DNA of 64,000 nt. Origin: Salinispora oceanensis. Its GTDB lineage: Bacteria > Actinomycetota > Actinomycetes > Mycobacteriales > Micromonosporaceae. This document shows positions 23,558-31,679 of the stretch, piece by piece. How positions within the stretch are numbered: position 1 is the stretch's first letter; the number at the start of each line of letters is the position of its first letter. The stretch spans positions 1,952,423 through 2,016,422 of the forward strand of contig NZ_KB911579.1 in assembly GCF_000383575.1 (NCBI RefSeq). The letters run 5' to 3'. The translations under genes were made by a program, and so were the position numbers. The notes below the pieces were generated by a model. The model ran no database searches. It was given only the letters and a program-made list of their open reading frames with translations, and was not told the origin of the DNA.

Positions 23558-24513
23558 TGGGTTACCACCTGAAGCTCATCGATCTCGATCGTCACGGTGC
23601 CGCTGGTCCGGGTGACCTCGAAGCTGCCGCTCTCGCCGCCGCCGCTCCAGCTCACCGTCCAGTGCGTGGTCGCCTGGATCTGGTAGTTGCCGGGCTCCGG
23701 GTAGCCGCTGTGGTAGCCGCAGTCCGGGGAACGCTTTCCGGCCAGTGGGCTATCCGATTCGTACGCCGTCCCGGCGCCGGAGCAGGTCACCTTGGTGCCG
23801 TTGCCCATGTCCCAGCGCACCCGGGTGACTTCCGCCGCGATCGAGACGGTCAGCCCCCGGTCGCTGGCGGCGGCCTGCTGCGGGCCGAAGTAGTGGCGGG
23901 GTTGGCCGGACCCGGCCGTGCTGGCCCACATCCACACCGGCAGGCCGACCAGCCCGGCGCCGATGTGCCGGCGGGGGGCGACGGCCACCCGCGGCGGGAG
24001 CAGGTCGATGGAGGCGAGCGCTCGCCGGGCCAGTTCCGCCGGGTCGGGCGGGGTGCCGAAGCCGGGCGGCGGGGCGTCGAGCAGCTCCATTCGCTGCCAG
24101 CCGATACCGCCACTCCTACAGGTCACCAGATACCAGTCGAAGCCGTCCGGAGTGCCCTCGGGCTGGGGCTCGATCAGCTTGTAATAGCAGCCGTCACCGT
24201 TGTGGAACCAGCCGAGCACCTCGTCGTAGCAGGGGACGACCTCGCCGTCCCGCTGGCACGTCGCACCGCCACCGTCGCCGCCGCCCCCGCCGTCACCGGG
24301 GCCACCACCTCCCGGGTCCCCGCCACTGCCGGGGTCGTCGTCCCAGACCTCACAGGTGTTCTGCCCGGGTGGGCAGATCACGTCCGGCGGGTCGGCGCGG
24401 CCGGCGGCGGGTGCGACTGCCGCCGCCAGCCCGAGGGTAAGGAGCGCTGCCAGCCCGCTGGCGATCAGCGCCGCCAGCGGGGTGCGACGGGATCGGGCGG
24501 CCCGGGTCAGCAT
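23554..24513 (-). CDS. secreted protein of Tad locus
   Basis: A 319-residue exported protein with a signal segment (residues 12-38) ending in GRADPP. A Gly/Asp-rich linker follows (SGGDPGGGGPGDGGGGGDGG), then a domain with Cys pairs (CQRDGEVVPC, GCYYKL, VTCRSG) and a C-terminal immunoglobulin-like region (VTRVRWDMGNGTKVTCSG, YQIQATTHWTVSWSGG). Proteins of this shape head Tad operons in streptomycetes and relatives, often with uninformative names. It overlaps the upstream lipoprotein by 7 bases. Confidence 0.7.
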   Translation of the reverse strand: MLTRAARSRRTPLAALIASGLAALLTLGLAAAVAPAAGRADPPDVICPPGQNTCEVWDDDPGSGGDPGGGGPGDGGGGGDGGGATCQRDGEVVPCYDEVLGWFHNGDGCYYKLIEPQPEGTPDGFDWYLVTCRSGGIGWQRMELLDAPPPGFGTPPDPAELARRALASIDLLPPRVAVAPRRHIGAGLVGLPVWMWASTAGSGQPRHYFGPQQAAASDRGLTVSIAAEVTRVRWDMGNGTKVTCSGAGTAYESDSPLAGKRSPDCGYHSGYPEPGNYQIQATTHWTVSWSGGGESGSFEVTRTSGTVTIEIDELQVVTQ

Positions 24514-25073
24514 GGCTGGTCCTCATGGGCGGCCCCGGTGTTGACCAGCCAGCGGCCGTCCGGGTATCGGGCCACGGTCACGGTGGCCAGATGCCGGGTG
24601 CTCTGGTTGCCGGGCACGACCCGCTCGTCTTCCGCGTAGACCAGCCACCAGTCGGTCGCGTCGAGGCAGTCCTGGATCTCGACGGTGGCCGGGACACCCA
24701 CGAGGTCCACGGCGGTCACGACGGGGTCCGAACGGAGGGTGCCGATGCGGATGGCGCCGTGCTCTTTGGCGGTGCGGATGGTGAACCGAACCCGGGTCAA
24801 CAACGGGTCGGCCAGGTAGGTGGTGAGTTCCGGGTGGTGTGGGTCGCTGTCGCCACTCGCTTCCTGCGTCACCGCGAGATATCCGGAATAGGCGGCGAGC
24901 GCGGCTTTCCGAGCATTTCGCTCATCCGCTTCCCCCGACGCCGGAGCAGGTTGATCAACCACGCTCACCGTCTCGACCGGCGCTTCCCGGTCGGTGCCGC
25001 AGCCGGCCACGGCACCCAACACCGCGCCCACCACCAGGTACGCCGACACGCCCCTGCGCTGCCTTCCTCGCAC
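24507..25073 (-). CDS. lipoprotein, first gene of Tad operon
   Basis: About 188 residues. Signal peptide with lipobox GAVAGC at residues 19-24, then a charged linker and an alpha/beta domain (KAALAAYSGYLAVTQEASG ... STRHLATVTVARYPDGRWLV) resembling NTF2-like lipoproteins. GTG 25073 has GAGGAGGG upstream; a longer reading from 25184 lacks one and would bury the signal peptide. It is presumably promoter-proximal in the Tad operon. Confidence 0.7.
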   Translation of the reverse strand: MRGRQRRGVSAYLVVGAVLGAVAGCGTDREAPVETVSVVDQPAPASGEADERNARKAALAAYSGYLAVTQEASGDSDPHHPELTTYLADPLLTRVRFTIRTAKEHGAIRIGTLRSDPVVTAVDLVGVPATVEIQDCLDATDWWLVYAEDERVVPGNQSTRHLATVTVARYPDGRWLVNTGAAHEDQPC

Positions 25074-25430
25074 TGTCCCGACCCTCCTCGTCGACCTCCA
25101 CCGGGCGGTCGCTACCCGGCGAATCCGGACATGCGGAAGCGCGGCCAGATGCTGCCATCCGGGCCCCATACAAGGCATCCGCATTTACCGTTACCGACTT
25201 GTAAGAAAGATGACTCCCACCCCGCCCACAGTTTCTTGATCGAATGATTGCAGGGTCACCTTGCACTCAATGGGCGAGCATAGGCTGACGACAGCCGATA
25301 CAACAGGGGCAATTCAGTTGAACACGCTCAGTAATGAAAGGTGGTGGGGCGTGGAGCCCTCAGGTCAGGTCAGTCGAGACCAAAGCGCCACCCAACAATT
25401 ACTGTCTGTATTCAGTCGATGGAGTTCGAC
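25074..25430. other. divergent intergenic region, Tad operon / prepilin peptidase
   Basis: These 357 bases are less GC-rich than the surroundings (especially 25190-25300) and should hold the promoters of the Tad operon (minus) and the peptidase (plus). A 54-codon reading frame, ATG 25270 to TGA 25434, overlaps the peptidase ATG as ATGA, but has no good ribosome site and no recognisable product. It may be a leader peptide or chance. Confidence 0.4.
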
Positions 25431-26180
25431 ATGACGGTGACCGGTTCCCGCCGTACCGCACCCCGCTCGCTGCTGGCCGCGCTCACGATCACCCCGGTGC
25501 TCCGACTCGCCGCCGTACGGCACTCCGTACCGGTGGGGGTGGAGGCCCGGCTCGGCTGCGACGCCTGCGGCGCCCCGATCAGCCTGACCCGATCCGGGCC
25601 GGCGATCGGGCCGCGCGCCCGGTGCGGCGGGTGCGGCGCGCGGGTCGGCCCCCCACCTGGCACGGTGGAGGTCGCCGCGCTCGCCGCCGGCCTGATGCTG
25701 CTGCTGGCCGGCGGGCCCATCATCGAGCTGGCCGCGGTGGCCTGGTGGCTCGGCTGGGCGGTGCCGCTCGCTTTCGTTGACGCCGCGGTGCACCGGCTGC
25801 CGGACCGACTCACCGGCCCCGCGACGCTCGGCACCTGGCTGCTGCTCGGACTGGCCGCGACCCTCGACACCGGGTACGCCCCCTGGCTGCGCGCCACCGC
25901 CGCCGGGCTCGGCCTGGGCCTGCTCTTCGCCACCAGCACCCTCCTGCTCGGCCGGCGGGGCTTCGGACTCGGCGACGCGAAGCTCGCGGTCGGGGTGGGT
26001 CTGCTCCTGGGCTGGCACGGCTGGCCGGTTCTGGTGCTCGGGCTGCTACTCGCCTTCACCCTCGCCGCTGTGACCGCCCTGACGCTGCTCGCCACCGGGC
26101 GGGCCCGCTGGTCCAGTCACCTGCCCTTCGGCCCGTTCCTCCTGCTCGCCACCCCGGCCACGCTGCTGCTCACCGGGTGA
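25431..26180 (+). CDS. A24 prepilin peptidase
   Basis: A 249-residue polytopic membrane aspartyl protease that cleaves type IV/Flp prepilins. It has two CxxC-type pairs in the N-terminal cytoplasmic region (CDACGAPISL; RCGGCGAR), the first catalytic Asp in FVDAAVHRLPD and the second in the GxGD motif FGLGDAKLA. About seven hydrophobic segments follow. It is divergent from the Tad operon and most likely its processing enzyme. A second A24 gene lies at 58469-59191. Confidence 0.9.
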   Translation: MTVTGSRRTAPRSLLAALTITPVLRLAAVRHSVPVGVEARLGCDACGAPISLTRSGPAIGPRARCGGCGARVGPPPGTVEVAALAAGLMLLLAGGPIIELAAVAWWLGWAVPLAFVDAAVHRLPDRLTGPATLGTWLLLGLAATLDTGYAPWLRATAAGLGLGLLFATSTLLLGRRGFGLGDAKLAVGVGLLLGWHGWPVLVLGLLLAFTLAAVTALTLLATGRARWSSHLPFGPFLLLATPATLLLTG

Positions 26181-26199
26181 CAGGAGAGTGGACGACGAA

Positions 26200-26240
26200 G
26201 CGCCCGTCCCCTGAAAATCTGCCAGGTGGGGGACGGGCGC
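26200..26240. terminator. bidirectional hairpin terminator
   Basis: GCGCCCGTCCCC and GGGGACGGGCGC form a perfect 12-bp stem with a 17-base loop. It lies between the convergent prepilin peptidase and DUF397 genes and can serve both. Confidence 0.7.
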
Positions 26241-26289
26241 AGGTCGGGTCGACACCCGGATCGGGATGACCTCGCTGGTGCCGCGGTGG

Positions 26290-26481
26290 TCAGTCGCGGC
26301 CGGGCAACTGGGCGACGAACGCCCGCCACGCCCCCGGCCCGAACACCAGCGCCGGCCCGGTCGGGTCCTTGGAATCCCGCACCCCGACGATGCCCGGAAG
26401 GTTGCCGGCGACCTCGACGCAGTCGCCGCCGCTCGTGCCGCTGCGAGTGGACTTCTTCCAGCGAGCGTTACTGAGGTTCAT
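26290..26481 (-). CDS. DUF397 protein
   Basis: A 63-residue DUF397 protein: ARWKKSTRSGTSGGDCVEVAGNLPGIVGVRDSKDP, then GPGAWRAFVAQL. DUF397 proteins are small partners of DUF5753 helix-turn-helix regulators in actinomycetes (the WhiJ-type pairing), thought to modulate DNA binding by the regulator. It overlaps its partner gene by 14 bases and is probably co-translated with it. Confidence 0.92.
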   Translation of the reverse strand: MNLSNARWKKSTRSGTSGGDCVEVAGNLPGIVGVRDSKDPTGPALVFGPGAWRAFVAQLPGRD

Positions 26482-27265
26482 GCAGGCACTCCGCTTCTTT
26501 GATCAGCGCGACCGATGAGGCTTGCGGGAGGGCGACGCCCCGCACAGTCTCCCACCTGGTCTGAAGGGTCGCCACCCCTTCCTCGGCGGTGACGACCTCG
26601 CCGGCAAGCTGGTCCTCCAGGTGCACGACCCAACCTCCATCCGGGAGCATTGCCAGGGCGAGCGGACCGGAGAGCCCGGCGTGCAGGCCCGCGGCCGTAG
26701 GAATCACGTGAATGTGGAGGTACGGCAGCTCCGCCATCCGGAGTAGATGCGCGAGTTGCTCGGCCATGATGGCGTCCCCGAGCCGCAGCGCTCCCTCGTT
26801 GATGACGGCCACGACCTGCGGCGGTCGGTCGCGGGTCAGGATCTTCTGCCGCTCCAGCCGAGCCGAGACCTGCTGCTCCACCTCGAACTCGGGCCGGGTG
26901 TCGTCAAACCGCAGGACCGTGCGGGCGTAGTTCTCGGTCTGGAGCAGGCCCGGAATCAGATTCGGGTGAAAGTAGCGGAGTTGCCGCGCGACCGCCTCGG
27001 CCTCCAGCCAGGGCTTGAACCAGGCGGGCTGCTCGTCCCGGTGCGCCAGCCGCAGCAGCGACTCGAAGAGGCCGCCGGTCTCCAGGATCTCGTCCGCCCG
27101 ACACGCGTACGGCAGGTCAGTCATTCGGGTGCCGGTCTCCACCGCCGACACGGTCGACGCCGAGTAGTTCGTTCGACGCCCGAACTCCTCCTGACTCATG
27201 CCGGCGAGCGCCCGCTGTCGACGGAGCTGCACCCGGATGAGATCAGCGGCACGTTCAGATTCCAT
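26468..27265 (-). CDS. XRE-family DUF5753 regulator
   Basis: A 265-residue regulator. The helix-turn-helix is at residues 8-65 (LIRVQLRRQRALAGMSQEEFGRRTNYSASTVSAVETG, split by one residue from usual spacing) and the DUF5753 domain at 80-255 (AWFKPWLEAEAVARQLRYFHPNLIPGLLQTENYARTVL; DRPPQVVAVINEGALR). ATG 27265 follows GGAGGG. It diverges from the cassette at 27530-28203 across a region with 30-bp repeats, the likely operator. Confidence 0.92.
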   Translation of the reverse strand: MESERAADLIRVQLRRQRALAGMSQEEFGRRTNYSASTVSAVETGTRMTDLPYACRADEILETGGLFESLLRLAHRDEQPAWFKPWLEAEAVARQLRYFHPNLIPGLLQTENYARTVLRFDDTRPEFEVEQQVSARLERQKILTRDRPPQVVAVINEGALRLGDAIMAEQLAHLLRMAELPYLHIHVIPTAAGLHAGLSGPLALAMLPDGGWVVHLEDQLAGEVVTAEEGVATLQTRWETVRGVALPQASSVALIKEAECLHEPQ

Positions 27266-27288
27266 CGGCCCTCCAGAGATTCTTCTAG

Positions 27289-27408
27289 ATCGCCACACCA
27301 CGCCAGCCCAACAAGCAAGATCGCCAAGCGCCGCCAGGAAAAGAGCACGATCGCCAGACCCTCGCCAGGATCAGCATGAAGCCCTTCCGCCGCCAGGTGG
27401 TTAACACA
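27289..27408. repeat. 30-bp iterated motif upstream of DUF5753 gene
   Basis: GATCGCCA recurs exactly every 30 bp at 27289, 27319 and 27349, and each copy is followed 9-11 bases later by a second CGCCAG (near 27301, 27332, 27363). A fourth, weaker unit keeps only the second half (CGCCAG at 27391). The unit is about three helical turns, so bound proteins would sit on one face of the DNA. It lies between the divergent regulator and cassette, right after the regulator's start codon region. Confidence 0.65.
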
Positions 27409-27529
27409 GAGAGTGAATTGAGACGGCGTGAGCCGGTGGAGGACTTTCCCGCCGGAGGCGCCTGTCGGACCGCCCCCACCCCCGCGCTGTCAGTGGGGGC
27501 GGTCCTCCACCAACATCAAGGAGGTCCAG

Positions 27530-27865
27530 ATGCGAATTCGCTGGTTTGGTTGGCGTCGGAGGAACACCGCGCCGCCCCGCCCGCACGAGACGAACGCGCC
27601 GTACCGCGCAGGCGGGGCGCACCGAGCGGGCGGAGCACACCGGGCAGGCAGATCACCCCGCAGCAACGCGCCGTACCGGGCAAGCGGACCACACCGGGGA
27701 AGTAGGCCGTACCGGGAAAACAGGCCGTACCGGGGAAGCGGGCCTGACCGCCCAGCGAGCCTGCCGGCATGGATGACCCAACCCACCCTCGCCGAACCCC
27801 AACCCGGACGCGTCGGCCGACTCACCCCCGCCCAACAATGGCGAGCCAACGGAGGCCACTGGTGA
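27530..27865 (+). CDS. Arg-rich repetitive small protein, first gene of CxxC cassette
   Basis: A 111-residue basic, disordered protein. It starts MRIRWFGWRRR after a perfect AAGGAGGT ribosome site (27518-27525) and continues with degenerate PYR/GPHR/GGAHR repeats (residues 20-75). A Pro/Trp-containing end (LPAWMTQPTLAEPQPGRVGRLTPAQQWRANGGHW) looks folded or binding-competent. It ends overlapping the next gene as GTGA. It is the counterpart of the protein at 2631-2864. Unknown function; binding of nucleic acid or acidic surfaces is possible from charge alone. Confidence 0.6.
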   Translation: MRIRWFGWRRRNTAPPRPHETNAPYRAGGAHRAGGAHRAGRSPRSNAPYRASGPHRGSRPYRENRPYRGSGPDRPASLPAWMTQPTLAEPQPGRVGRLTPAQQWRANGGHW

Positions 27866-28203
27866 ACCCCCGCCACAACCTCCCCACACCACGACTCGGC
27901 CCCCACCCCCAACACCCACGCCACCGCACCAGAAACCAACCACCCCACACACCCCTACGACCCACCTGGACCTGCCGCGCCTGCGGCCACCCCTGGCCCT
28001 GCGCCGAAGCCCGCCTCCTCCTCACCGCCCAATACGACACCCGGCAATCGAGCCTATCGATCTACCTCGCCGGACTCTGCTACGAAGCCATGCACGACCT
28101 CTACCACCTCAACCCCCACGACGCACCACACCCCCGCGAACTATTCGAACGCTTCGTCGCCTGGGGGCCGTTCCGGCGGTCGGCGCGGAAGCTCCCCGAT
28201 TGA
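27862..28203 (+). CDS. CxxCGxxWPC cysteine protein
   Basis: A 113-residue protein. After a Pro/His/Arg-rich N-terminus it has WTCRACGHPWPCAEAR (C-x2-C-x5-C) followed by helices (LLLTAQYDTRQSSLSIYLAGLCYEAMHDLYHL; PRELFERFVAWGPF). The GTG start overlaps the previous stop, with GGAGG 6 bases upstream, so translation is coupled. It shares the Cys/Trp motif with the protein at 2874-3095. A zinc-binding role is inferred. The coding region ends close to the border of a 489-bp duplication; truncation cannot be excluded. Confidence 0.65.
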   Translation: MNPRHNLPTPRLGPHPQHPRHRTRNQPPHTPLRPTWTCRACGHPWPCAEARLLLTAQYDTRQSSLSIYLAGLCYEAMHDLYHLNPHDAPHPRELFERFVAWGPFRRSARKLPD

Positions 28204-28242
28204 GGTTTCGATGCCGAGGCGAGGCGGGGACCGTGGTCGGCA

Positions 28243-28731
28243 CCGCCAGCAGCAGCGATCAACCGGCCCGGACCAACTGGCGGTACTCCGCCGAGCCCAG
28301 AAAGCGCGGCACGATCTCCGCGTTAGCCCGCCCGAACTCCAGGGTGAGCACGTCAGCCCGGTCAACGAATCGCATCGCCGCCCCCTCCCCACACACCACA
28401 TCCGCATCGGTGGCGCTGGTCGACGCGTAGAAAATTGAAAATTCGCCGACCGTGCCGGGGAAGCTCCCCGCCGGAGCCAGGCCCCGCCAGAACAGGCGCA
28501 GCTCATCGACTCTGAGACCGGTCTCCTCATAGAGCTCTCGGTGGGCAGCCACCAACGGCTCCTCGCCCGGATCCAGGTGGCCACCAGGTAGCGACCATCG
28601 ATGCGGATCCACTTCGGTGTTGCCGTCTCGAAGCTGCAACAACAACCGACCCCCAGGATCGACCAAAATCACACCCGCGATCCGTACATCCACTCGCGTC
28701 ACCATGCGCGCAGCCTAATCCAGCTGGGCTA
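28243..28731. repeat. 489-bp direct duplication, left copy
   Basis: It matches 29154-29642 with an offset of 911 bp and no indels; only scattered substitutions. Each copy carries a whole NUDIX gene plus about 15 bases before its stop and 26 bases beyond its start, ending at CAGCTGGGCTA. Confidence 0.9.
28259..28705 (-). CDS. NUDIX hydrolase, left copy
   Basis: A 148-residue NUDIX enzyme. The box GGHLDPGEEPLVAAHRELYEETGL matches G-x5-E-x7-REU-x-EE-x-GU, so pyrophosphohydrolase activity on a nucleotide-type substrate is expected; the substrate cannot be told. It differs from the copy at 29170-29616 at six residues (for example DPGGR/DPRGR, APAGSF/APVGGV), none in the box. The start codon has no strong ribosome site. 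Confidence 0.88.
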   Translation of the reverse strand: MVTRVDVRIAGVILVDPGGRLLLQLRDGNTEVDPHRWSLPGGHLDPGEEPLVAAHRELYEETGLRVDELRLFWRGLAPAGSFPGTVGEFSIFYASTSATDADVVCGEGAAMRFVDRADVLTLEFGRANAEIVPRFLGSAEYRQLVRAG

Positions 28732-28758
28732 CGGGTATGGATTGAAAGTTCGGCTACC

Positions 28759-29128
28759 GTGCTTGGCTCCGGAAGTTCGAAAGTGACCTCCGCGTCCCGC
28801 ACCACGCCTCCCCTTCCGTCCGCCGTGGATGCCGAGTGCCGCACCCTTACCCGCGACCTTCGTCGCCGAGGCGTACTGGCGCTCTCCGCCTTCGGTCTTG
28901 TCTGGGCCGTGGCAACGTGGGAATCGTGGGCCTGCACTTCTTCCCCCTCGCCCGGCTGTATGACCAGTGGCAGTACCGGTGGACCGCGTCCCTGCTGACC
29001 GTCGTCGCGGTCGCCGGCTTCTCGCTCGTCGTGGCCGGCTTCGCGAAGGGACCGTACGGATCGTGGTCGGCCTGGGCTGCGCCGTGGTGCTGTGGACCTC
29101 GTCGTACCATCTGGCCCTGCGCGGCTGA
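28759..29128 (+). pseudogene. frameshifted small membrane protein
   Basis: Three reading frames in succession give one coherent protein of about 120 residues. The first ends near RRRGVLALSAFGLVWAV (to about 28910), the second gives GNVGIVGLHFFPLARLYDQW and TASLLTVVAVAGFSLVVAG (to about 29055), the third RIVVGLGCAVVLWTSSYHLALRG and a stop at 29128. Each junction is explained by loss of one base. The three hydrophobic segments suggest a small polytopic membrane protein. It lies between the two NUDIX copies. Confidence 0.7.
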
Positions 29129-29153
29129 CGGCAGTCGCCAGCGCACGCTGCCT

Positions 29154-29642
29154 CCGCCAGCAGCAGCGATCAACCGGCCCGGACCAACTGGCGGTACTCC
29201 GCCGAGCCCAGGAAACGCCGCACGATCTCCGCGTCAGCCCGCCCGAACTCCAGGGTGAGCACGTCAGCCCGGTCAACGAATCGCATCGCCGCCCCCTCCC
29301 CACACACCACATCCGCATCGGTGGCGCTGGTCGACGCGTAGAAAATTGAAAACTCGCCGACCGTGCCGGGGACGCCCCCCACCGGAGCCAGGCCCCGCCA
29401 GAACAGGCGCAGCTCATCGACTCTGAGACCGGTCTCCTCATAGAGCTCTCGGTGGGCAGCCACCAACGGCTCCTCGCCCGGATCCAGGTGGCCACCAGGT
29501 AGCGACCATCGATGCGGATCCACTTCGGTGTTGCCGTCTCGAAGCTGCAACAACAACCGACCCCGGGGATCAACCAAGATCACACCGGCGATCCGTACGT
29601 CCACTCGCGTCACCATGCGCGCAGCCTAATCCAGCTGGGCTA
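29154..29642. repeat. 489-bp direct duplication, right copy
   Basis: The second copy of the repeat at 28243-28731, in the same orientation. The homology stops sharply at CCGCCAG on the left and CAGCTGGGCTA on the right. Recombination between the copies would delete 911 bp, including the pseudogene. Confidence 0.9.
29170..29616 (-). CDS. NUDIX hydrolase, right copy
   Basis: A 148-residue paralogue, about 96% identical to the protein at 28259-28705, with an intact NUDIX box and no disrupting mutation. Both copies reading through suggests a recent duplication or continued selection. The substrate is unknown. Confidence 0.88.
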   Translation of the reverse strand: MVTRVDVRIAGVILVDPRGRLLLQLRDGNTEVDPHRWSLPGGHLDPGEEPLVAAHRELYEETGLRVDELRLFWRGLAPVGGVPGTVGEFSIFYASTSATDADVVCGEGAAMRFVDRADVLTLEFGRADAEIVRRFLGSAEYRQLVRAG

Positions 29643-29969
29643 TCTGTAGAGCCACCATGATCAGCCTTCCGCCCTTACCTACCGGGATTAACCCTCGTCA
29701 CACAGCGCGCCTACCGCGAGGCGCACCTCAACCTGTCTTCCCTCGGTCCAGATCATCAGCGGTACGCACTCCGGACTCGCCACCCAGGTGCGGCCGGTGA
29801 ACAAAGCTACCGAACCACCCTCTGAAACAAGCCTTGACGGGCATCGATCACGGTGTTGGCCCAGAAATGTGGCGGGTTCGGCGCAGGTTCGTGGCATCCG
29901 AGTCGGTCAGGGAAAAATAGGGGACAGTCCGGATGCTCTGGGTCGCGACGTGGCGAAAGATAACTCGGC
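29643..29969. other. intergenic stretch without convincing gene
   Basis: These 327 bases are less GC-rich than their neighbours. Only a 69-codon minus-strand frame (29688-29897) is open and it matches nothing I recognise. The region may hold the promoter of the membrane protein at 29970. Confidence 0.4.
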
Positions 29970-30686
29970 ATGCAGAACCGAGTGACAGCAGCGCTACTCC
30001 GCTACGTCGAGCAGACGTACGGGCCGGACATGTGGCGTCGGCTGGCCACGGCCACTACGACGGTGCCCTCAGCAATGAGATCGCTGAAGGGCCGCCGTTT
30101 CGTGGCCTCGATCCTTGCCCTACCTCTCGCGCTGGTGACCACCGCTCTCACCGTGGTGCTCGCCGGCATCATGCTGATCAATGTCGGTTACCCGCTGCGG
30201 CAGGTCCTCGGTCTGGGCGGTCACGAGGGCAACGTATGGGCCAGCACCTACTACGACGCTTGGGGCGGTCCTACCCTGTTGGTTGCCTGGGCGGTGCACG
30301 CAATGCTCGCGATCCTGGTCCTTTTCCCACTGCTGGGTTGGGCCATCCGCGGTCTCGTTCAGCTTCAGCTACGCCCCGCCCCGACCACGATCGCATCTCC
30401 GCGTGCGGTGGATGCGGTCGTAGCGTCCGGAAAACGTGGGCGGCCCCGAACTCGTAGACAAACCGGGACGCGCAGGCGGGATGCCCGGTGGCGGCGGGTC
30501 CGTATTGCTTCCGCGGCGTTCGGTTCGGTGTACATGTTGGCCCTGCTGGCGAACACGGCGGGAATCGGTGACAACGTCATCTGGGTGCCGCGCGACGTGC
30601 TGAGTACATGTGCGCTGATCGTCGTCTTCAGCCCGCTGGTCGCCGCCGCGGTGCTGGTTTTCCGCACGGAGCCGCCCGAACGGTGA
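29970..30686 (+). CDS. polytopic membrane protein, unknown
   Basis: A 238-residue protein with hydrophobic segments near residues 45-70 (FVASILALPLALVTTALTVVLAGIML), 102-128, 180-195 and 205-232 (ALIVVFSPLVAAAVLVF). A basic cytoplasmic loop (GKRGRPRTRRQTGTRRRDARWRR) separates the second and third. No family recognised. The ATG at 29970 has only a weak ribosome site. It sits in the accessory stretch and its neighbours do not suggest a role. Confidence 0.6.
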   Translation: MQNRVTAALLRYVEQTYGPDMWRRLATATTTVPSAMRSLKGRRFVASILALPLALVTTALTVVLAGIMLINVGYPLRQVLGLGGHEGNVWASTYYDAWGGPTLLVAWAVHAMLAILVLFPLLGWAIRGLVQLQLRPAPTTIASPRAVDAVVASGKRGRPRTRRQTGTRRRDARWRRVRIASAAFGSVYMLALLANTAGIGDNVIWVPRDVLSTCALIVVFSPLVAAAVLVFRTEPPER

Positions 30687-31308
30687 GCGGCCCAGTCGCG
30701 AAGTGTCGAAGGGTTGCGTGAACAAGGTCGACGCAGTCACATCCGCTAGCTATCTACTGGTGGCACGACCGCTGCCCGGTCAGGCATGGTCGAGGTGACC
30801 GGTGGAGTCGCTCTCTTGTCAGCTGCCCACTGCACGGTCGCAGCAGCGGCCCGGTCGGGCCTGTCGTTACTGCGCCCCGCCTCATCACCCGCCAGATCCT
30901 CGCCGAACCCAAGGCCGGACTATTCACCCTGACCCCGCCGACGACGTCCACGTAACCCCACCCACCCAGGTCGCTGACGAACCGCATCACACATCGGACG
31001 TCAGCTCCCGAACCGCTCTCAGCAGACAGGAGGCCACCGTGGCAAGTCCCAACCTCGGACATCGGCATACACTGCTTGACCCTTCCATACGACCACTGAC
31101 AAACAACTTTCACCACAGTAAACGCGAAAGCTGTTATCCGAACACGACGCATATCTTGAAGAGACACGAAGGATCGTCTACGTTTACACCCGCGCGCCGA
31201 CCACGACGGTGACTGCCTCGAAAGCGCCACGCACGACAAGGCCGCCGCCGTCTCCATGACCGGTGGGGAGGCAAGGCACATGCGGAGGTCTACCTGGGCG
31301 GTGATGAG
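30687..31308. other. 622-bp region without confident gene
   Basis: Mixed composition. AGGAGG at 31028-31033 precedes a GTG at 31039 that opens a 57-codon frame to 31212, but its composition (His/Asn/Thr-rich) is unlike the surrounding genes. The A/T-richer part (31080-31180) is more likely promoter sequence. Short frames elsewhere look like decayed coding DNA. I call nothing. Confidence 0.4.
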
Positions 31309-31626
31309 GTGAGCCGCGTACTCCCGTTCATCGCGGGCGGCGCTCTCCTCGGTGCCGTCGCCGGCCTCTCCATCGGGCTGGGTAACTACACGGCCGCATG
31401 GATCGTCTGGCTCCTGTACTTCGGCGTGGTTGAAGTGACGGCGGTGCTCAACAGTCGCGACGGTGACACCCTGTCCGAGCACGTCTGGTTGTGGTTCGGC
31501 ACGCAGCGCCGCAAGCCCGGCGAGCCGGTCCGGAAGGTCACGGGCTGGGTGTGGCTGCGGCGGTTCGCACTGCTGGCGTTCGTGACCTGGCTCGCCCTTC
31601 ACTTCCTCACCGGGGGCCTCTTCTGA
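31309..31626 (+). CDS. small membrane protein, unknown
   Basis: A 105-residue protein with three hydrophobic segments: SRVLPFIAGGALLGAVAGLS, AAWIVWLLYFGVVEVTAVL and FALLAFVTWLALHFLTGG, with a basic linker (WFGTQRRKPGEPVRKVTGW) between the second and third. GTG 31309 is preceded by GGTGATGAG and overlaps the end of a 10-codon frame (31280-31312). No family assigned; its size and location resemble small mobile-element membrane proteins, but that is only an impression. Confidence 0.55.
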   Translation: MSRVLPFIAGGALLGAVAGLSIGLGNYTAAWIVWLLYFGVVEVTAVLNSRDGDTLSEHVWLWFGTQRRKPGEPVRKVTGWVWLRRFALLAFVTWLALHFLTGGLF

Positions 31627-31679
31627 TCGCCTGGCTCCACTGCCCCATCGCACACGTCACGGGTTCCGACCCCTGACAG

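Noticed and set aside
29688..29897. 69-codon minus-strand frame
   Set aside because: No ribosome site and no recognisable similarity; left as part of an intergenic stretch.
30754..31653. 299-codon minus-strand frame
   Set aside because: It overlaps a better membrane-protein gene at 31309 and lacks domain features or a ribosome site.
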